Source of the DNA: Phosphoribacter sp037046615
GTDB taxonomy: Bacteria > Actinomycetota > Actinomycetes > Actinomycetales > Dermatophilaceae
Assembly (NCBI GenBank): GCA_037046615.1
Contig: JBAOHD010000020.1
Location: forward strand, 60,365-124,364
Direction: 5' to 3'
Length of the DNA stretch: 64,000 nucleotides
Numbering within the stretch: position 1 is the first letter of the stretch; every line of letters begins with the position of its first letter. The translations under genes and the position numbers were made by a program. Below the pieces are notes generated by a model. It was not told the origin of the DNA. It was given only the letters and a program-made list of their open reading frames with translations, and did no database searches. Of the stretch, positions 39,080 to 48,081 are shown piece after piece.

Positions 39080-40425
39080 CGGCCCGCGACGTCAGCGCCC
39101 GGCTGGTGCAGATCGAGCGCGCGATCTTGAGTCGCACTCCCGAGCACGACATCGTGCCCACCCTTGATCGGGTGACCGCGGCGATGGCGCTGCTCGGTGA
39201 CCCGCAGCGCACTTTCCGCGTCATCCAGGTCACGGGCACGAACGGCAAGACGTCGACCACCCGGATGATCGAGGCCCTCTGTCGTGAGCATGGCCTGCGC
39301 ACCGGACGCTTCACCTCACCTCACCTGCACACAATGCGCGAACGGATCGCCGTGGACGGGGAGCCGGTCGCCGCCGAGATCCTCGTCGAGCGCTGGGACG
39401 AGGTCTCACCGATCCTCGACCTCGTCGACGCCCGATCGGCCGAGGCAGGCGAGCCGCGGATGACCTTCTTCGAGGCGCTCGTGGTGCTCGCGTATGCCGT
39501 CTTCGCCGACGCTCCCGTCGATGTCGCCGTCGTCGAAGTGGGGATGGGCGGCACGTGGGACGCCACTTCGGTCGCGCACGCGGACGTTGCCGTCGTGAGT
39601 CCCATCGACTTCGATCACATGCACTTCCTCGGATCAACCGTCGAGCAGATCGCCACCGAGAAGGCAGGCATCATCAGCGAGGGATCGGTCGCCGTCGTGG
39701 CCGCGCAAGCTGATGTCGTCGCCGAGATCCTCACCGAACGCTGCGCCGAGGTGGGCGCCCCGATGTATGCCGTGGGGGAGGACCTCGGGCTGCTGACGCG
39801 TGAGGTCGCTTTGGGAGGCCAACTGGTGACCATCCGCGGCATCGCCGGCGAATACGACGAGGTATTCCTGCCGCTCCACGGTGTGCACCAGGCCGACAAC
39901 GCCGTGCTCGCCCTCGGGGCCGTCGAGGCATTCTTCGGCGCAGAGCGACGCCTCGCTCCGGAGGTCGTCCGGACAGGCTTCGCGGCAGTCACCTCTCCCG
40001 GCCGCCTCGAGGTGGTCCGGCGATCTCCCACGATCCTCGTCGACGCGGCGCACAACCCCCATGGGATGGCGGCCCTGCGCGAAGCGCTCACCGAATCCTT
40101 CTCGTTCACGCGTCTCGTCGGGGTGGTCGCGATCTTCGCCGACAAGGACGCCCATGCCATGCTCGAGGTCCTCGAACCGGCCCTGGAGCATGTCGTCGTC
40201 ACGACGAACTCGTCCCCGCGGTCCATGGCACCCGAGCGTCTCGCCCAGATCGCACGGGACATCTTCGGATCCGACCGGGTCAGCGTCGCGGCGAGGCTGC
40301 CCGATGCGATCGACCTCGCGGCCGGACTCGCCGAGGCCGACGGCATGGGCGGCGGCGTGGTCGCGACCGGCTCGGTCGTCACTGCTGCCGACGTCAGACA
40401 CCTGCTAGGAGTGACTCAGGCATGA
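39076..40425 (+). CDS. folC: Folylpolyglutamate synthase/dihydrofolate synthase
   Basis: Mur-ligase-like ATP enzyme adding glutamate to folates and/or dihydropteroate; 449 residues. The P-loop is VTGTNGKTSTTRMIEAL (about 54-70), followed by GRFTSPHLHTMRERI, EVGMGGTWDAT near 152-162 and ILVDAAHNPHGMAALREAL near 321-339 with the DAAHNP signature. ATG 39076 overlaps the GNAT stop. The folC-DUF4233-ndk order is standard in Actinobacteria. Confidence 0.93.
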   Translation: MTARDVSARLVQIERAILSRTPEHDIVPTLDRVTAAMALLGDPQRTFRVIQVTGTNGKTSTTRMIEALCREHGLRTGRFTSPHLHTMRERIAVDGEPVAAEILVERWDEVSPILDLVDARSAEAGEPRMTFFEALVVLAYAVFADAPVDVAVVEVGMGGTWDATSVAHADVAVVSPIDFDHMHFLGSTVEQIATEKAGIISEGSVAVVAAQADVVAEILTERCAEVGAPMYAVGEDLGLLTREVALGGQLVTIRGIAGEYDEVFLPLHGVHQADNAVLALGAVEAFFGAERRLAPEVVRTGFAAVTSPGRLEVVRRSPTILVDAAHNPHGMAALREALTESFSFTRLVGVVAIFADKDAHAMLEVLEPALEHVVVTTNSSPRSMAPERLAQIARDIFGSDRVSVAARLPDAIDLAAGLAEADGMGGGVVATGSVVTAADVRHLLGVTQA

Positions 40426-40823
40426 CAGACGGACTCGTCTTCTACGGCAAGCTCGGCAAGTTCACCTTCCGGATGGGTGCGGTCGTGCTCGGCACTGAGT
40501 CGGTCATCGTCTTCTTCGGTGCCCTCGTGGCCTGGGGGCTCGCGCGAGCCGAGGGCACCGGTGCGCCCACGGCATACCTGCTGGTCGGGTCCTTGCTCGC
40601 GGTCTTGTGCATCGTCGCGGCCGGCCTGATGCGGTCGCCGATCGGAGTCACCCTCGGGTGGCTCATCCAGCTTGCGTGCTTCGCATCCGCCCTCATCGTG
40701 CCGATGATGGCCTTTGTCGGGATCATCTTTGGGGCACTGTGGGTCATCTGCCTCGTCCAGGGACACAAGATCGATGAGGCTGCCCGCCAGCGTGAGACTC
40801 AGGCCGATACGCTGACGCCGTGA
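40422..40823 (+). CDS. DUF4233 membrane protein
   Basis: A 133-residue protein with four hydrophobic helices (about 17-38, 46-63, 68-90 and 93-112), matching DUF4233, an actinobacterial family found between folC and ndk. Function is unknown. It is coupled to both neighbours by four-base overlaps. Confidence 0.8.
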   Translation: MTDGLVFYGKLGKFTFRMGAVVLGTESVIVFFGALVAWGLARAEGTGAPTAYLLVGSLLAVLCIVAAGLMRSPIGVTLGWLIQLACFASALIVPMMAFVGIIFGALWVICLVQGHKIDEAARQRETQADTLTP

Positions 40824-41248
40824 CGACTGAGCGATCTCTGGTCCTGGTCAAGCCCGACGGTTTCGGACGCGGCCTCACTGGGGAGGTGCTGCGCCGCATC
40901 GAGGCCAAGGGCTATGTCCTGGTCGCGCTGCGCATCCTCACCCCGACGGCCGACATCCTGGCCCGCCACTATGCCGAGCATGAAGGCAAGTCCTTCTATG
41001 GCGAGCTGGTCGACTTCATGTCTTCCGGGCCGGTGACGGCGATCGTCATCGAGGGCAACCAGTGCATTCCTGGTTTCCGGTCCCTCGCGGGGGCCACGGA
41101 CCCGACCAAGGCGCTGCCGGGCACGATCCGGGGCGACCTCGGCCGCGACTGGGGGATGGGGTCGACCGAGAACGTCGTCCATGGTTCCGACTCGCCGGAG
41201 TCCGCGGCGCGCGAGATAGCCCTGTGGTTCCCGGAGCTCGCGGGCTGA
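40820..41248 (+). CDS. ndk: Nucleoside diphosphate kinase
   Basis: Transfers gamma-phosphate between nucleotides; 142 residues. Signature features: RSLVLVKPDGFGRGLTGEVL at the N-terminus, RHYAEHEGKSFYGELVDFM and the active-site His in ENVVHGSDSPESA (about residue 121). GTG 40820 overlaps the DUF4233 stop. It ends the run that begins at ileS and is convergent with the HD gene. Confidence 0.95.
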   Translation: MTTERSLVLVKPDGFGRGLTGEVLRRIEAKGYVLVALRILTPTADILARHYAEHEGKSFYGELVDFMSSGPVTAIVIEGNQCIPGFRSLAGATDPTKALPGTIRGDLGRDWGMGSTENVVHGSDSPESAAREIALWFPELAG

Positions 41249-41254
41249 CGACGG

Positions 41255-41698
41255 TCAGCGCAGGCTCGTCAGCACCTCTCGGGCGTGGTCATACTTCGCG
41301 CGCAGGCGTTCAGCCGTCGCCGGATCGTCGACTGCCAGCGCCGCGAGGCGCCCGGGGTCACCATTGTCGGCCAGGTCGGCGAGCTTGACGGTGAGGGCCA
41401 GCGGGTCGCGGGCAACGCGCGCGTAGTAGGTGTCCGGGTCCTCGCCCGCGCGCCGCGTCAGTGCCTCCACCGCGGCCACGACCCGCTCGGGTATGCCGTG
41501 TGCCACGAGGGTCTGTGCGGTCACCTCGGTGTCCTCAAGAACATCGTGGAGCCAGCCCGCGGCCATGGCCGCTGGATCGGGGGCGCAGCGCGCGGCGACC
41601 CGGGCAGGGTGCTCGGCATACGGCATACCGGCCTTGTCCACCTGGCCGTCATGGGCGGCCCGGGCGATGCCCTCGGCGCGGATCACGAGGTCGTCCAT
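41255..41698 (-). CDS. HD domain phosphohydrolase, RelA/SpoT-hydrolase-like
   Basis: A 147-residue single-domain HD protein resembling the hydrolase part of RelA/SpoT and MESH1: AARAHDG-like RAAHDGQVDKAGMPYAEHPA near the N-terminus, AAGWLHDVLEDTEVT with the HD pair near 48-49, and VKLADLADNGDPGRL near 105-119. It could hydrolyse (p)ppGpp or another nucleotide; the substrate is inferred. ATG 41698 is chosen; the frame continues eight codons upstream. Confidence 0.75.
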   Translation of the reverse strand: MDDLVIRAEGIARAAHDGQVDKAGMPYAEHPARVAARCAPDPAAMAAGWLHDVLEDTEVTAQTLVAHGIPERVVAAVEALTRRAGEDPDTYYARVARDPLALTVKLADLADNGDPGRLAALAVDDPATAERLRAKYDHAREVLTSLR

Positions 41699-41748
41699 GG
41701 CTCGAGTTTGCCCGACCGACACGGGTCGCCGGAATGCTCACGGGGACA

Positions 41749-42879
41749 ATGGCGACCATGGTCGAGAACATCTTCCGCGACACCAGGGTCGAGGCCCTCT
41801 TCGAGCGGGCCCGCCGACGGAGTCGACGATCGGTCAGGCATCGACTGGATCGCCTGCAGGACAAGAGCATTCATGTCATCCAATGCGCCGTTGCCGCTGG
41901 GGTGGCGTGGTTTGTGGCCCACGATGTGCTGGCCCATCCGATGCCCTTCTTCGCGCCGATCGTCGCGGTGATCTGCCTTGGCATGACCTACGCACAGCGG
42001 CTGCGCCGGGTCGCCGAGGTCACGATCGGTGTGGCGATCGGTGTGGCGATCGCGGACGTCTTCGGCAGCATCGCCGGGAGCGGTGCGTGGCAAGTCGCGG
42101 CGGTTGTCCTCGTAGCGATGTCTGCCGCGCTCTTGCTGGACGCCGGGATCTTGCTGGTCATGCAGTCCGCGGTGCAATCCATCGTCGTCACGGTGCTCGT
42201 GCCCGCGCCTGGTCAGGCCTTCCTGCGGTGGTTCGACGCGGTCATCGGAGGGGCCGTGGCGCTGGTCTTTGCTGCCTTGGCGCCGGGGGCGCCGCTTCGT
42301 CGGCCCCGGCGTCAGGCGGCGAAGGTCGCGGCTCGGATGGCGGTGCTCCTGCGGGATGCGGCCTCCAGCGCGCGATCGGGTGACGTCGAACACGCCGCCG
42401 ATGTGCTCGCGAAGGCCCGCGAAACCGACGAGTTGATCCGGGAATTGCAGGACGCGGCCGACGAAGGCATGTCGGTCATCGCGGCGACGCCATGGCGCCG
42501 AGCTGACAGCGAGAGCGTCCGCACGATCGCGTCGATCGTCGACCCGCTGGATCGAGTGGTCCGCAGCACCCGAGTGTTGGTGCGCCGCGTCAGCATCGCG
42601 ACCTTCCACCAGGCACAAATCCCGCCGGTCTTTGCTGCTGCCTGGGAAGAGCTCGCGGACGCTGTCGACGTGTTAGCGCGGGCATGGCACGAGGACCGGA
42701 CCGGTGAGTTTGCCCGACCGGCGCTGGTGGTCGTCGGGGAGCAGATCGCCGCGATGGAGCCGGGGGAGTATCACACCACCGTGCTCCTGGCGCAGACCCG
42801 CATGCTCGTCGTCGACCTGCTCGAGCTCACCGGGCTCGACCACGACGACGCGGCAGCCACCTTCCCGCCCCAGGCCTAA
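41749..42879 (+). CDS. FUSC-like/aromatic acid exporter family membrane protein
   Basis: About 376 residues: an N-terminal basic segment, then six to seven helices (about 40-165, with PFFAPIVAVICLGMTYAQRL and GIAIADVFGS-like repeats) typical of the FUSC half-domain. A long helical cytoplasmic region (about 175-376) follows. Related proteins export aromatic acids or are uncharacterised. The start is uncertain among ATGs at 41734, 41749 and 41758. The gene is convergent with rmlB, with a bidirectional hairpin between them. Confidence 0.65.
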   Translation: MATMVENIFRDTRVEALFERARRRSRRSVRHRLDRLQDKSIHVIQCAVAAGVAWFVAHDVLAHPMPFFAPIVAVICLGMTYAQRLRRVAEVTIGVAIGVAIADVFGSIAGSGAWQVAAVVLVAMSAALLLDAGILLVMQSAVQSIVVTVLVPAPGQAFLRWFDAVIGGAVALVFAALAPGAPLRRPRRQAAKVAARMAVLLRDAASSARSGDVEHAADVLAKARETDELIRELQDAADEGMSVIAATPWRRADSESVRTIASIVDPLDRVVRSTRVLVRRVSIATFHQAQIPPVFAAAWEELADAVDVLARAWHEDRTGEFARPALVVVGEQIAAMEPGEYHTTVLLAQTRMLVVDLLELTGLDHDDAAATFPPQA

Positions 42880-42900
42880 GCTTCCCTGCACGTCCCTTCT

Positions 42901-42962
42901 CTTCCCCCATTCGATACCGAAGGACGCGGCGCACGTCGGGTTTCGGTATCGAATCGGGGAAG
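42901..42962. terminator. Bidirectional hairpin between convergent genes
   Basis: ATTCGATACCGAA at 42909-42921 pairs perfectly with TTCGGTATCGAAT at 42942-42954, and the stem extends as CTTCCCC with GGGGAAG past one C-C mismatch. It lies between the ends of the FUSC-like gene (+) and rmlB (-), where a shared terminator is expected. Confidence 0.8.
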
Positions 42963-42975
42963 GGGCGAGCGGGGG

Positions 42976-43973
42976 CTAGCGGCCGAGGCGCGCGTAGACC
43001 TGCTCGGTCGCGGCCTTGGAGGATGCCCACCAGTCGCGATTGGCGGCATACCAGTCGATGGTCTGCTGCAGGCCGGCCCGGATGTCCTGGTACTGCGGCC
43101 GCCAGTCGGTCTCCGCGCGGAGCTTGGTCGAGTCGATGGCGTAGCGCAGGTCGTGACCTGGACGGTCGTTGACGTGGTCGAACCAGTCTTCGGGCCTGCC
43201 CATGAGTTCCAGCAGGAGGGCGATGATCTGGCGGTTGTTCTGCTCGCCGTCTGCCCCGATGAGGTAGGTCTCGCCCAGCCGTCCCTGCTCGACGATGGCG
43301 ATGACGGCATCGTTGTGGTCATCGACGTGGATCCAGTCGCGCACGTTGGCACCCGCTCCGTAGAGCTTGGGCTTCACGCCGTCGAGGATGCCGGTGATCT
43401 GACGGGGGATGAACTTCTCGACGTGTTGGCGTGGGCCGTAGTTGTTGGAACAGTTGGACAACGTCGCCTTAAGGCCGAACGACCTGATCCACGCGCGCAC
43501 GAGAAGGTCGGCGCTGGCCTTGCTCGCGGAATACGGCGAGGAGGGGTTGACCGGCGTCGTCTCGAGGAACCGGTTGGGGTCGTCGAGCTCGAGGTCGCCG
43601 TAGACCTCATCGGTCGAGATGTGGTGGATCCGCTTGTCGTGCTGACGGACCGCTTCGAGCAATCGGTGAAGGTGCCGATGATGTTGGACTCCATGAACGG
43701 CCACGGGTTGTCCAGCGAGTTGTCATTGTGGGACTCGGCGGCGAAGTGGATGACGAGGTCAGTGTCGGCGACGAGTCGGTCGACCAGATCGGCGTCGGCG
43801 ATCGACCCTTCGACGAACGTGATCTCGCCCTCGACGGGCGCGAGCGATGCGCGGTTGCCGGCATACGTGAGCGCGTCGATGACCGTGAGCTCCCACTCGG
43901 GGCGCACCTGACGTGCGCGCAGAACGAAGTTGGAGCCGATGAATCCGGCGCCGCCGGTGACCAGGACCTTCAT
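42976..43973 (-). CDS. rmlB: dTDP-glucose 4,6-dehydratase-like (one frameshift)
   Basis: NAD-dependent short-chain dehydratase/epimerase acting on nucleotide sugars, about 331 residues after repair. The N-terminus has VTGGAGFIGSNFVLRA and FAAESHNDNSL; the second part has HHISTDEVYGDLEL, YSASKASADLLVRAW (YxxxK), NNYGPRQHVEKFIPR and DRPGHDLRYAID. The frame breaks after NIIGTFT: two surplus bases near 43663 (or one missing) separate it from LLEAVRQHDKR. No rmlA, rmlC or rmlD is nearby. It follows the GntR gene with an ATGA overlap. Confidence 0.85.
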
Positions 43974-44752
43974 GAGATCTTCTCCTCAAGGGGTGGGACG
44001 GCCCGCAGGCCGGGTGGGTCTGACGTGCTCGCCGAAGGACCGGAGTTGAACTCCACCTCCAGCGCGAATCGGTGCGCGAGATAGCGGTGATCGGACACGG
44101 CGAGCACTTTGCCGGTCGCGTCGCGGGCGACCCGGCGGATGAGCAGCAGGGGTATGCCGGCCCGTGAGCCGAGGATTTCAGCGTCGGCAGCCGTCGTCAG
44201 GCCTGCGGTGACGGTTTGGTGGACACTGGCGACGGCATGACCCTGTCGGTCGAGGGTTGTCCAGATCCCGGGGGAGGCCGCATCGTCGCGGGAGATGGCT
44301 CCGGACAACTCGGCCGGCACCCACTCGTGGACGAGGTCGAGCGCTTCGCCGTCGACGGTGCGCACCGACTGAGCCGACAGCGTGGGGTCGCTCGCCGACG
44401 CCCCGAGCAGCCCGGCAATGGCCGACGGCGGCCGCCGGAAGGCGAAGTCGATGACGGTCCGGGCGATCGCCATACCCGCGTCGTGGACGGCCGAGGGCGC
44501 GTGACGGAACGTCCCGAGGGCGAGTTTCTGGTGAAAGGTCGCGCCGACGACAAACCACCCGGCGCCGGCTCGCGAAGCGACCAAACCTTCGCTGCGCAGG
44601 AGTTCGAGGGCGCGACGCACGGTCGGGCGGGACACGGCATACCGGGTGCAGAGTTCGGACTCGGACTCCAACTGCGGGACCTGGCCATATTCGCCGAGGG
44701 CGATTCGTTCGCGCAGGTCATGCGCGATCGTCACGAAGCGAGGACCTGTCAT
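43970..44752 (-). CDS. GntR/HutC family transcriptional regulator
   Basis: A 260-residue repressor-type protein: winged HTH at 1-70 (LESESELCTRYAVSRPTVRR, ALELLRSEGLVASRAGAGWFV) and a C-terminal UTRA ligand domain (about 85-245, ending LAVSDHRYLAHRFALEVEF). ATG 44752 gives a standard start. It is divergent from the PLP decarboxylase, with a palindrome between them, and upstream of rmlB in the same direction. The ligand is unknown. Confidence 0.85.
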   Translation of the reverse strand: MTGPRFVTIAHDLRERIALGEYGQVPQLESESELCTRYAVSRPTVRRALELLRSEGLVASRAGAGWFVVGATFHQKLALGTFRHAPSAVHDAGMAIARTVIDFAFRRPPSAIAGLLGASASDPTLSAQSVRTVDGEALDLVHEWVPAELSGAISRDDAASPGIWTTLDRQGHAVASVHQTVTAGLTTAADAEILGSRAGIPLLLIRRVARDATGKVLAVSDHRYLAHRFALEVEFNSGPSASTSDPPGLRAVPPLEEKIS

Positions 44753-44756
44753 AGAC

Positions 44757-44769
44757 CTGTAATATACAG
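44757..44769. promoter_or_regulatory. Candidate GntR operator
   Basis: CTGTA-ATA-TACAG is a perfect palindrome five bases upstream of the GntR start codon and about 105 bases before the divergent decarboxylase. It is strikingly AT-rich for this DNA. Position and symmetry suggest autoregulation and control of the decarboxylase-MFS pair; binding is inferred. Confidence 0.6.
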
Positions 44770-44873
44770 CCCTTCCAGTTGAGGCTGCCACTCGGCAGGC
44801 GTTGATGTATCAGGCCGGCGCTGTCCGTGCTCCTGCATGTCGACTCACCCCACCTGCACTGGAGGAGCCGACG

Positions 44874-46091
44874 ATGGGCCTGTTTGGGATCGCCTCGGAG
44901 ATGAAGACCCCGCGCACCGGTCGTCGTCCACCTGCCGGGGGAGCGAGTCACGTCGAGCACCTGACCCCGAGGCTTGAAGTCGACCCTCACGTCGTGGGCG
45001 AGCGGGTGCGGGCGCTGCAGGCCGCGCTGCCACAGACAGCAATCCGGTATGCCGTGAAAGCCAACCCGCACCCGGCCGTCCTTGAGGCCGTCGCGAAGGA
45101 GGGGGCTGGCTTTGATGTCGCGAGCACCTCCGAGACGCGGGCCGCCCTCGCCACGGGATGCCCCGCGGAGCGGCTGATCCATTCCAATCCGGTCAGCGCG
45201 CGGGCTGAGCTCTCCGAGAGTGCGTCTCTCGGGGTCGACCTCTACGTCGTGGATTCCGGCGGCGAGATCGACAAGCTCTCCGCCGTCGCTGCCGGTTCCC
45301 GGGTGATGGTCCGCCTCGCCACGAGCGGCGCTGGATCCGACTGGCCGTTGTCGCGGAAATACGGCTGCACCCCCGCGGAGGCGATGGCTCTGCTGACGCT
45401 CGCTCACGAGCGCGGACTCCGGCCGACGGGCATCGCCTTCCATGTGGGCTCGCAGCAGCGGGAGCCGGCCGCGTGGCGCGCTCCGATCGAGGCAGCCGCG
45501 ATGATCTTCGACCGTGCCCGACAGCGTGGGATGACGCTCGACCTCGTCGATCTCGGCGGTGGCTTCCCGGCGGCCCATGTCGGGACGGTGCCCACGCTCA
45601 CGGCATACGGTGCGGTCATCACTGATGCGCTCCGTGGTGCCTTCGGGTCTCGGCGTCCGCAGACGATGATCGAACCCGGACGAGGGATTGTCGGCGATGC
45701 CGGAGTCCTGGTCGCCACGGTGATCGGGGTCGTTGACCGGGGGGGACGACGGTGGGTCTACCTCGACGCGGGTGTCTTCACCGGCCTTGTCGAGACCCTC
45801 GACGAGGCGATTCGTTATCGCGTGACGACGAGCAAGGAGGGTGGATCGACTGGGCCGTGCGTCGTCGCGGGGCCGACGTGTGACAGCGCGGACGTTCTCT
45901 ACGAACGGATCCCGCTCGACCTCCCGCTCGACCTCGCCGAAGGAGACGAGGTGAGGTTCCACTCCGCGGGTGCGTATACGACGTGCTACTCCACGGTGGG
46001 ATTCAACGGTTTTCGGCCCCTGCCGGCAGTTGTCGTCGACCGTGGCCCGGCCTCGGCGGGCGATGTTGGGCCGGTCAAGGGCGCCCGATGA
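44874..46091 (+). CDS. Ornithine/diaminopimelate decarboxylase-like PLP enzyme
   Basis: A 405-residue fold type III PLP enzyme. IRYAVKANPHPAVLEAV (about 56-72) holds the PLP lysine, GIAFHVGSQQREP lies near 187, EPGRGIVGDAG near 266, and GPTCDSADVL near 332-341 carries the active-site Cys/Asp pair typical of ornithine decarboxylases. It probably decarboxylates a basic amino acid; the specific substrate is not certain. It is coupled by ATGA to the MFS gene, suggesting product export. Confidence 0.83.
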   Translation: MGLFGIASEMKTPRTGRRPPAGGASHVEHLTPRLEVDPHVVGERVRALQAALPQTAIRYAVKANPHPAVLEAVAKEGAGFDVASTSETRAALATGCPAERLIHSNPVSARAELSESASLGVDLYVVDSGGEIDKLSAVAAGSRVMVRLATSGAGSDWPLSRKYGCTPAEAMALLTLAHERGLRPTGIAFHVGSQQREPAAWRAPIEAAAMIFDRARQRGMTLDLVDLGGGFPAAHVGTVPTLTAYGAVITDALRGAFGSRRPQTMIEPGRGIVGDAGVLVATVIGVVDRGGRRWVYLDAGVFTGLVETLDEAIRYRVTTSKEGGSTGPCVVAGPTCDSADVLYERIPLDLPLDLAEGDEVRFHSAGAYTTCYSTVGFNGFRPLPAVVVDRGPASAGDVGPVKGAR

Positions 46092-47542
46092 CCCGCCGCT
46101 CCCAGCGGGTCATCGCGAGCCATGCGTTCGCGGCGGTCGGCATGTCGATGCCCTGGCCGACGCTGCTCGTGACAATTGATGCCGCCACCCAATCGGCGCT
46201 CATCCTCGGATTGGCCGCAGGGGCGCGCCTCGCGCCCTACGTCCTGTTCTCGTGGTTGTCCGGGCGGCTCGCTGACCGGAGGGAGCGTGCCCACATCGTG
46301 CGGCTCAGCCTTGTGGCCCGGGTCGGGACGCTCGCTGGCTGCGCGATCGCTCTCGCAGGGGGCCATTGGCAGGTGGCGCTCGCCGCTGCGACCCTGGCGG
46401 TCGTCGCGGGGACACCGGCCTACCCGGCCATTGCCGCGGGCTTGCCGCAGCTCGACGGAGATGCCGCAGGAGGGGTCGACCACGCCGAGCGCGCCACCCG
46501 CCTCCTGGTCACAGTCGAGGTGTCCTCGTTCGTCGTCGGTCCGGCGCTCGGCGGCCTGCTCGTCGATCGCGCCCCGACGTGGTGCGCCGCCGCTCTCGGC
46601 GCTGGCCTCGTCGTCGTTGCCATGGCGTCCTTCGCCGGGACGGTCATGCCGGCCCCTTCTCGCGAATCGAGTGCTTCCGTCGTCGCCGTCGCGGTTGCGC
46701 CACCCACGGTGCTGCGAGTGCTGCGAGGCAATCCTGCAGCGATGCAGGCGTTGTGGACCGTTGTCGCGCTCAACGTGGTGGTCAGCGCGACGAGTCTGCT
46801 GATCCTCACGCTCACCGACGAACACTGGGGGACAGGCCCCTCGGGTTTTGGTCTGCTCACCGCAGCCTTAGGAGCCGGGGGTCTGCTCGCTCCGGTGCTC
46901 CCCGCGGTGTCCCGCCGGGTGACTCTGGCCGGTTCACTCGGCACAGCGGCGCTCTCCGCCGCTGCCATCGCGGGGATGCCGGTCGGCGGCCCGTGGAGCA
47001 CGGCGCTCGCGGTGCCGGTGCTCGTGGGTCTGGGGGCGGTGTCCGTGATGGGGGAAGCCAAAGCGACCTCGGTCGTGCAGCACACCGTGCCCGAGGATCG
47101 GAAAGCCAGTGTCCTGGGCCTGGCCGACAGCGCCATGATCGGAGCGGCGATGCTGGCGTCGTTTGTCACCCCGGCGCTCGCGGCGACGATCGGGGCCGTG
47201 GCCGGGACGGCCGCACTCGCCGTCTTCGGTCTCCTGGCGACGTGGGTGGCCCGGCAGCTCACGCGGGACAGGTCGCGAGCATTGCGCCGAGGGCATCCCG
47301 CTCACGAGCGGTCACGGACAGATCGTATTGCGCTTGACCTCGACGTAGGAGCGGGCGAAATCGCATTGCCCGGCCACGGGTGGCTGCCACGCCTCGGCGC
47401 CAGCGTGGTCCTTGGAGAAATTGACCGCGCCCGCTACGGCTCGGAGCTCGGGTGCGGCGAGATCGTTCGCGAAGATCACCCGCTGGGTATCGGTCCACGT
47501 GCTGGCCGGACTGCCCGTCAGGGGCTTATGCGCAGCGGGTAG
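46088..47542 (+). CDS. MFS transporter
   Basis: About twelve hydrophobic helices over residues 1-395, with the loop 2-3 motif SGRLADRRERAHIV (about 57-70). The start overlaps the decarboxylase stop, so it probably exports the product or a related compound. The last 90 or so residues are hydrophilic and lie antisense to a decayed HNH gene. They are not MFS-like, so the natural stop may have been lost by an indel near 47,270. Confidence 0.75.
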   Translation: MTRRSQRVIASHAFAAVGMSMPWPTLLVTIDAATQSALILGLAAGARLAPYVLFSWLSGRLADRRERAHIVRLSLVARVGTLAGCAIALAGGHWQVALAAATLAVVAGTPAYPAIAAGLPQLDGDAAGGVDHAERATRLLVTVEVSSFVVGPALGGLLVDRAPTWCAAALGAGLVVVAMASFAGTVMPAPSRESSASVVAVAVAPPTVLRVLRGNPAAMQALWTVVALNVVVSATSLLILTLTDEHWGTGPSGFGLLTAALGAGGLLAPVLPAVSRRVTLAGSLGTAALSAAAIAGMPVGGPWSTALAVPVLVGLGAVSVMGEAKATSVVQHTVPEDRKASVLGLADSAMIGAAMLASFVTPALAATIGAVAGTAALAVFGLLATWVARQLTRDRSRALRRGHPAHERSRTDRIALDLDVGAGEIALPGHGWLPRLGASVVLGEIDRARYGSELGCGEIVREDHPLGIGPRAGRTARQGLMRSG

Positions 47543-47587
47543 ATCGACTCGTGTGGCGACGATCGGAGACCACAGGTGAGGGCGCAC
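47259..47587 (-). pseudogene. Remnant of a DUF1524 HNH endonuclease
   Basis: The minus-strand reading contains TDTQRVIFANDLAAPELRAV, NFSKDHAGAEAWQPP and CDFARSYVEVKR, then after a one-base shift near 47320 YDLSVTARERDALGAML. This matches the C-terminal half of secreted DUF1524/HNH nucleases (N...K...W...C..Y pattern). The upstream DHxVP-type His motif is missing, and the fragment is antisense to the tail of the MFS frame. It is probably degraded; part of the damage may be sequence error. Confidence 0.55.
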
Positions 47588-47630
47588 TCATTCACGGAGG
47601 GGCGCCCCTCACCCGGCCCACCGGAGGTCG

Positions 47631-47993
47631 TCAGGTGCAGGAGACGTAACCCGGTCGATCCCCAGCGTGAATGCAGACGGTGACGGTGCCCCCTGGGAGA
47701 GCAGCCGTGTTGGCGCTCGTGGAGCCACTGGGGACGTAGACCTTGCTGTAGGTCCACCACCTCCCACCGCTTGAGTAGCGGAGTTCGACATCGTCGCCGC
47801 CTCGAGCGTTCGCGATTTGACCGTGGTAGCCATCGGAGCAGTGCCACAGGTAACCAACTCGTCCGAAGAGATAGGTATTGTCGATAAGTGAGCATCCGGC
47901 AGCGTTGGCTGCAGGGGCTGTCGCGATGGGGGCCATTACGACCGACCCGGCGAGGACGACGGATGCCAGTGTCCGGCTCAATTTCGAACTCAT
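47631..47993 (-). CDS. Small secreted Cys-containing protein
   Basis: A 120-residue protein with a clear Sec signal (KLSRTLASVVLAGSVVMAP, cleavage expected after APAANA). The mature part of about 85 residues has four Cys, suggesting two disulfides, and is rich in Gly, Ser and aromatic residues. AAAGAGGA precedes ATG 47993. No family is recognised. It sits in an octamer-free stretch with GC that looks lower than its neighbours. Confidence 0.65.
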   Translation of the reverse strand: MSSKLSRTLASVVLAGSVVMAPIATAPAANAAGCSLIDNTYLFGRVGYLWHCSDGYHGQIANARGGDDVELRYSSGGRWWTYSKVYVPSGSTSANTAALPGGTVTVCIHAGDRPGYVSCT

Positions 47994-48081
47994 TGCGATC
48001 CTCTTTGCCTCGTGCGGTCGCGGACGGTTTCCCTGCCGCGACCTGGCCCGGCCACTCCGGACCGAATTCAGGATCGCACCC

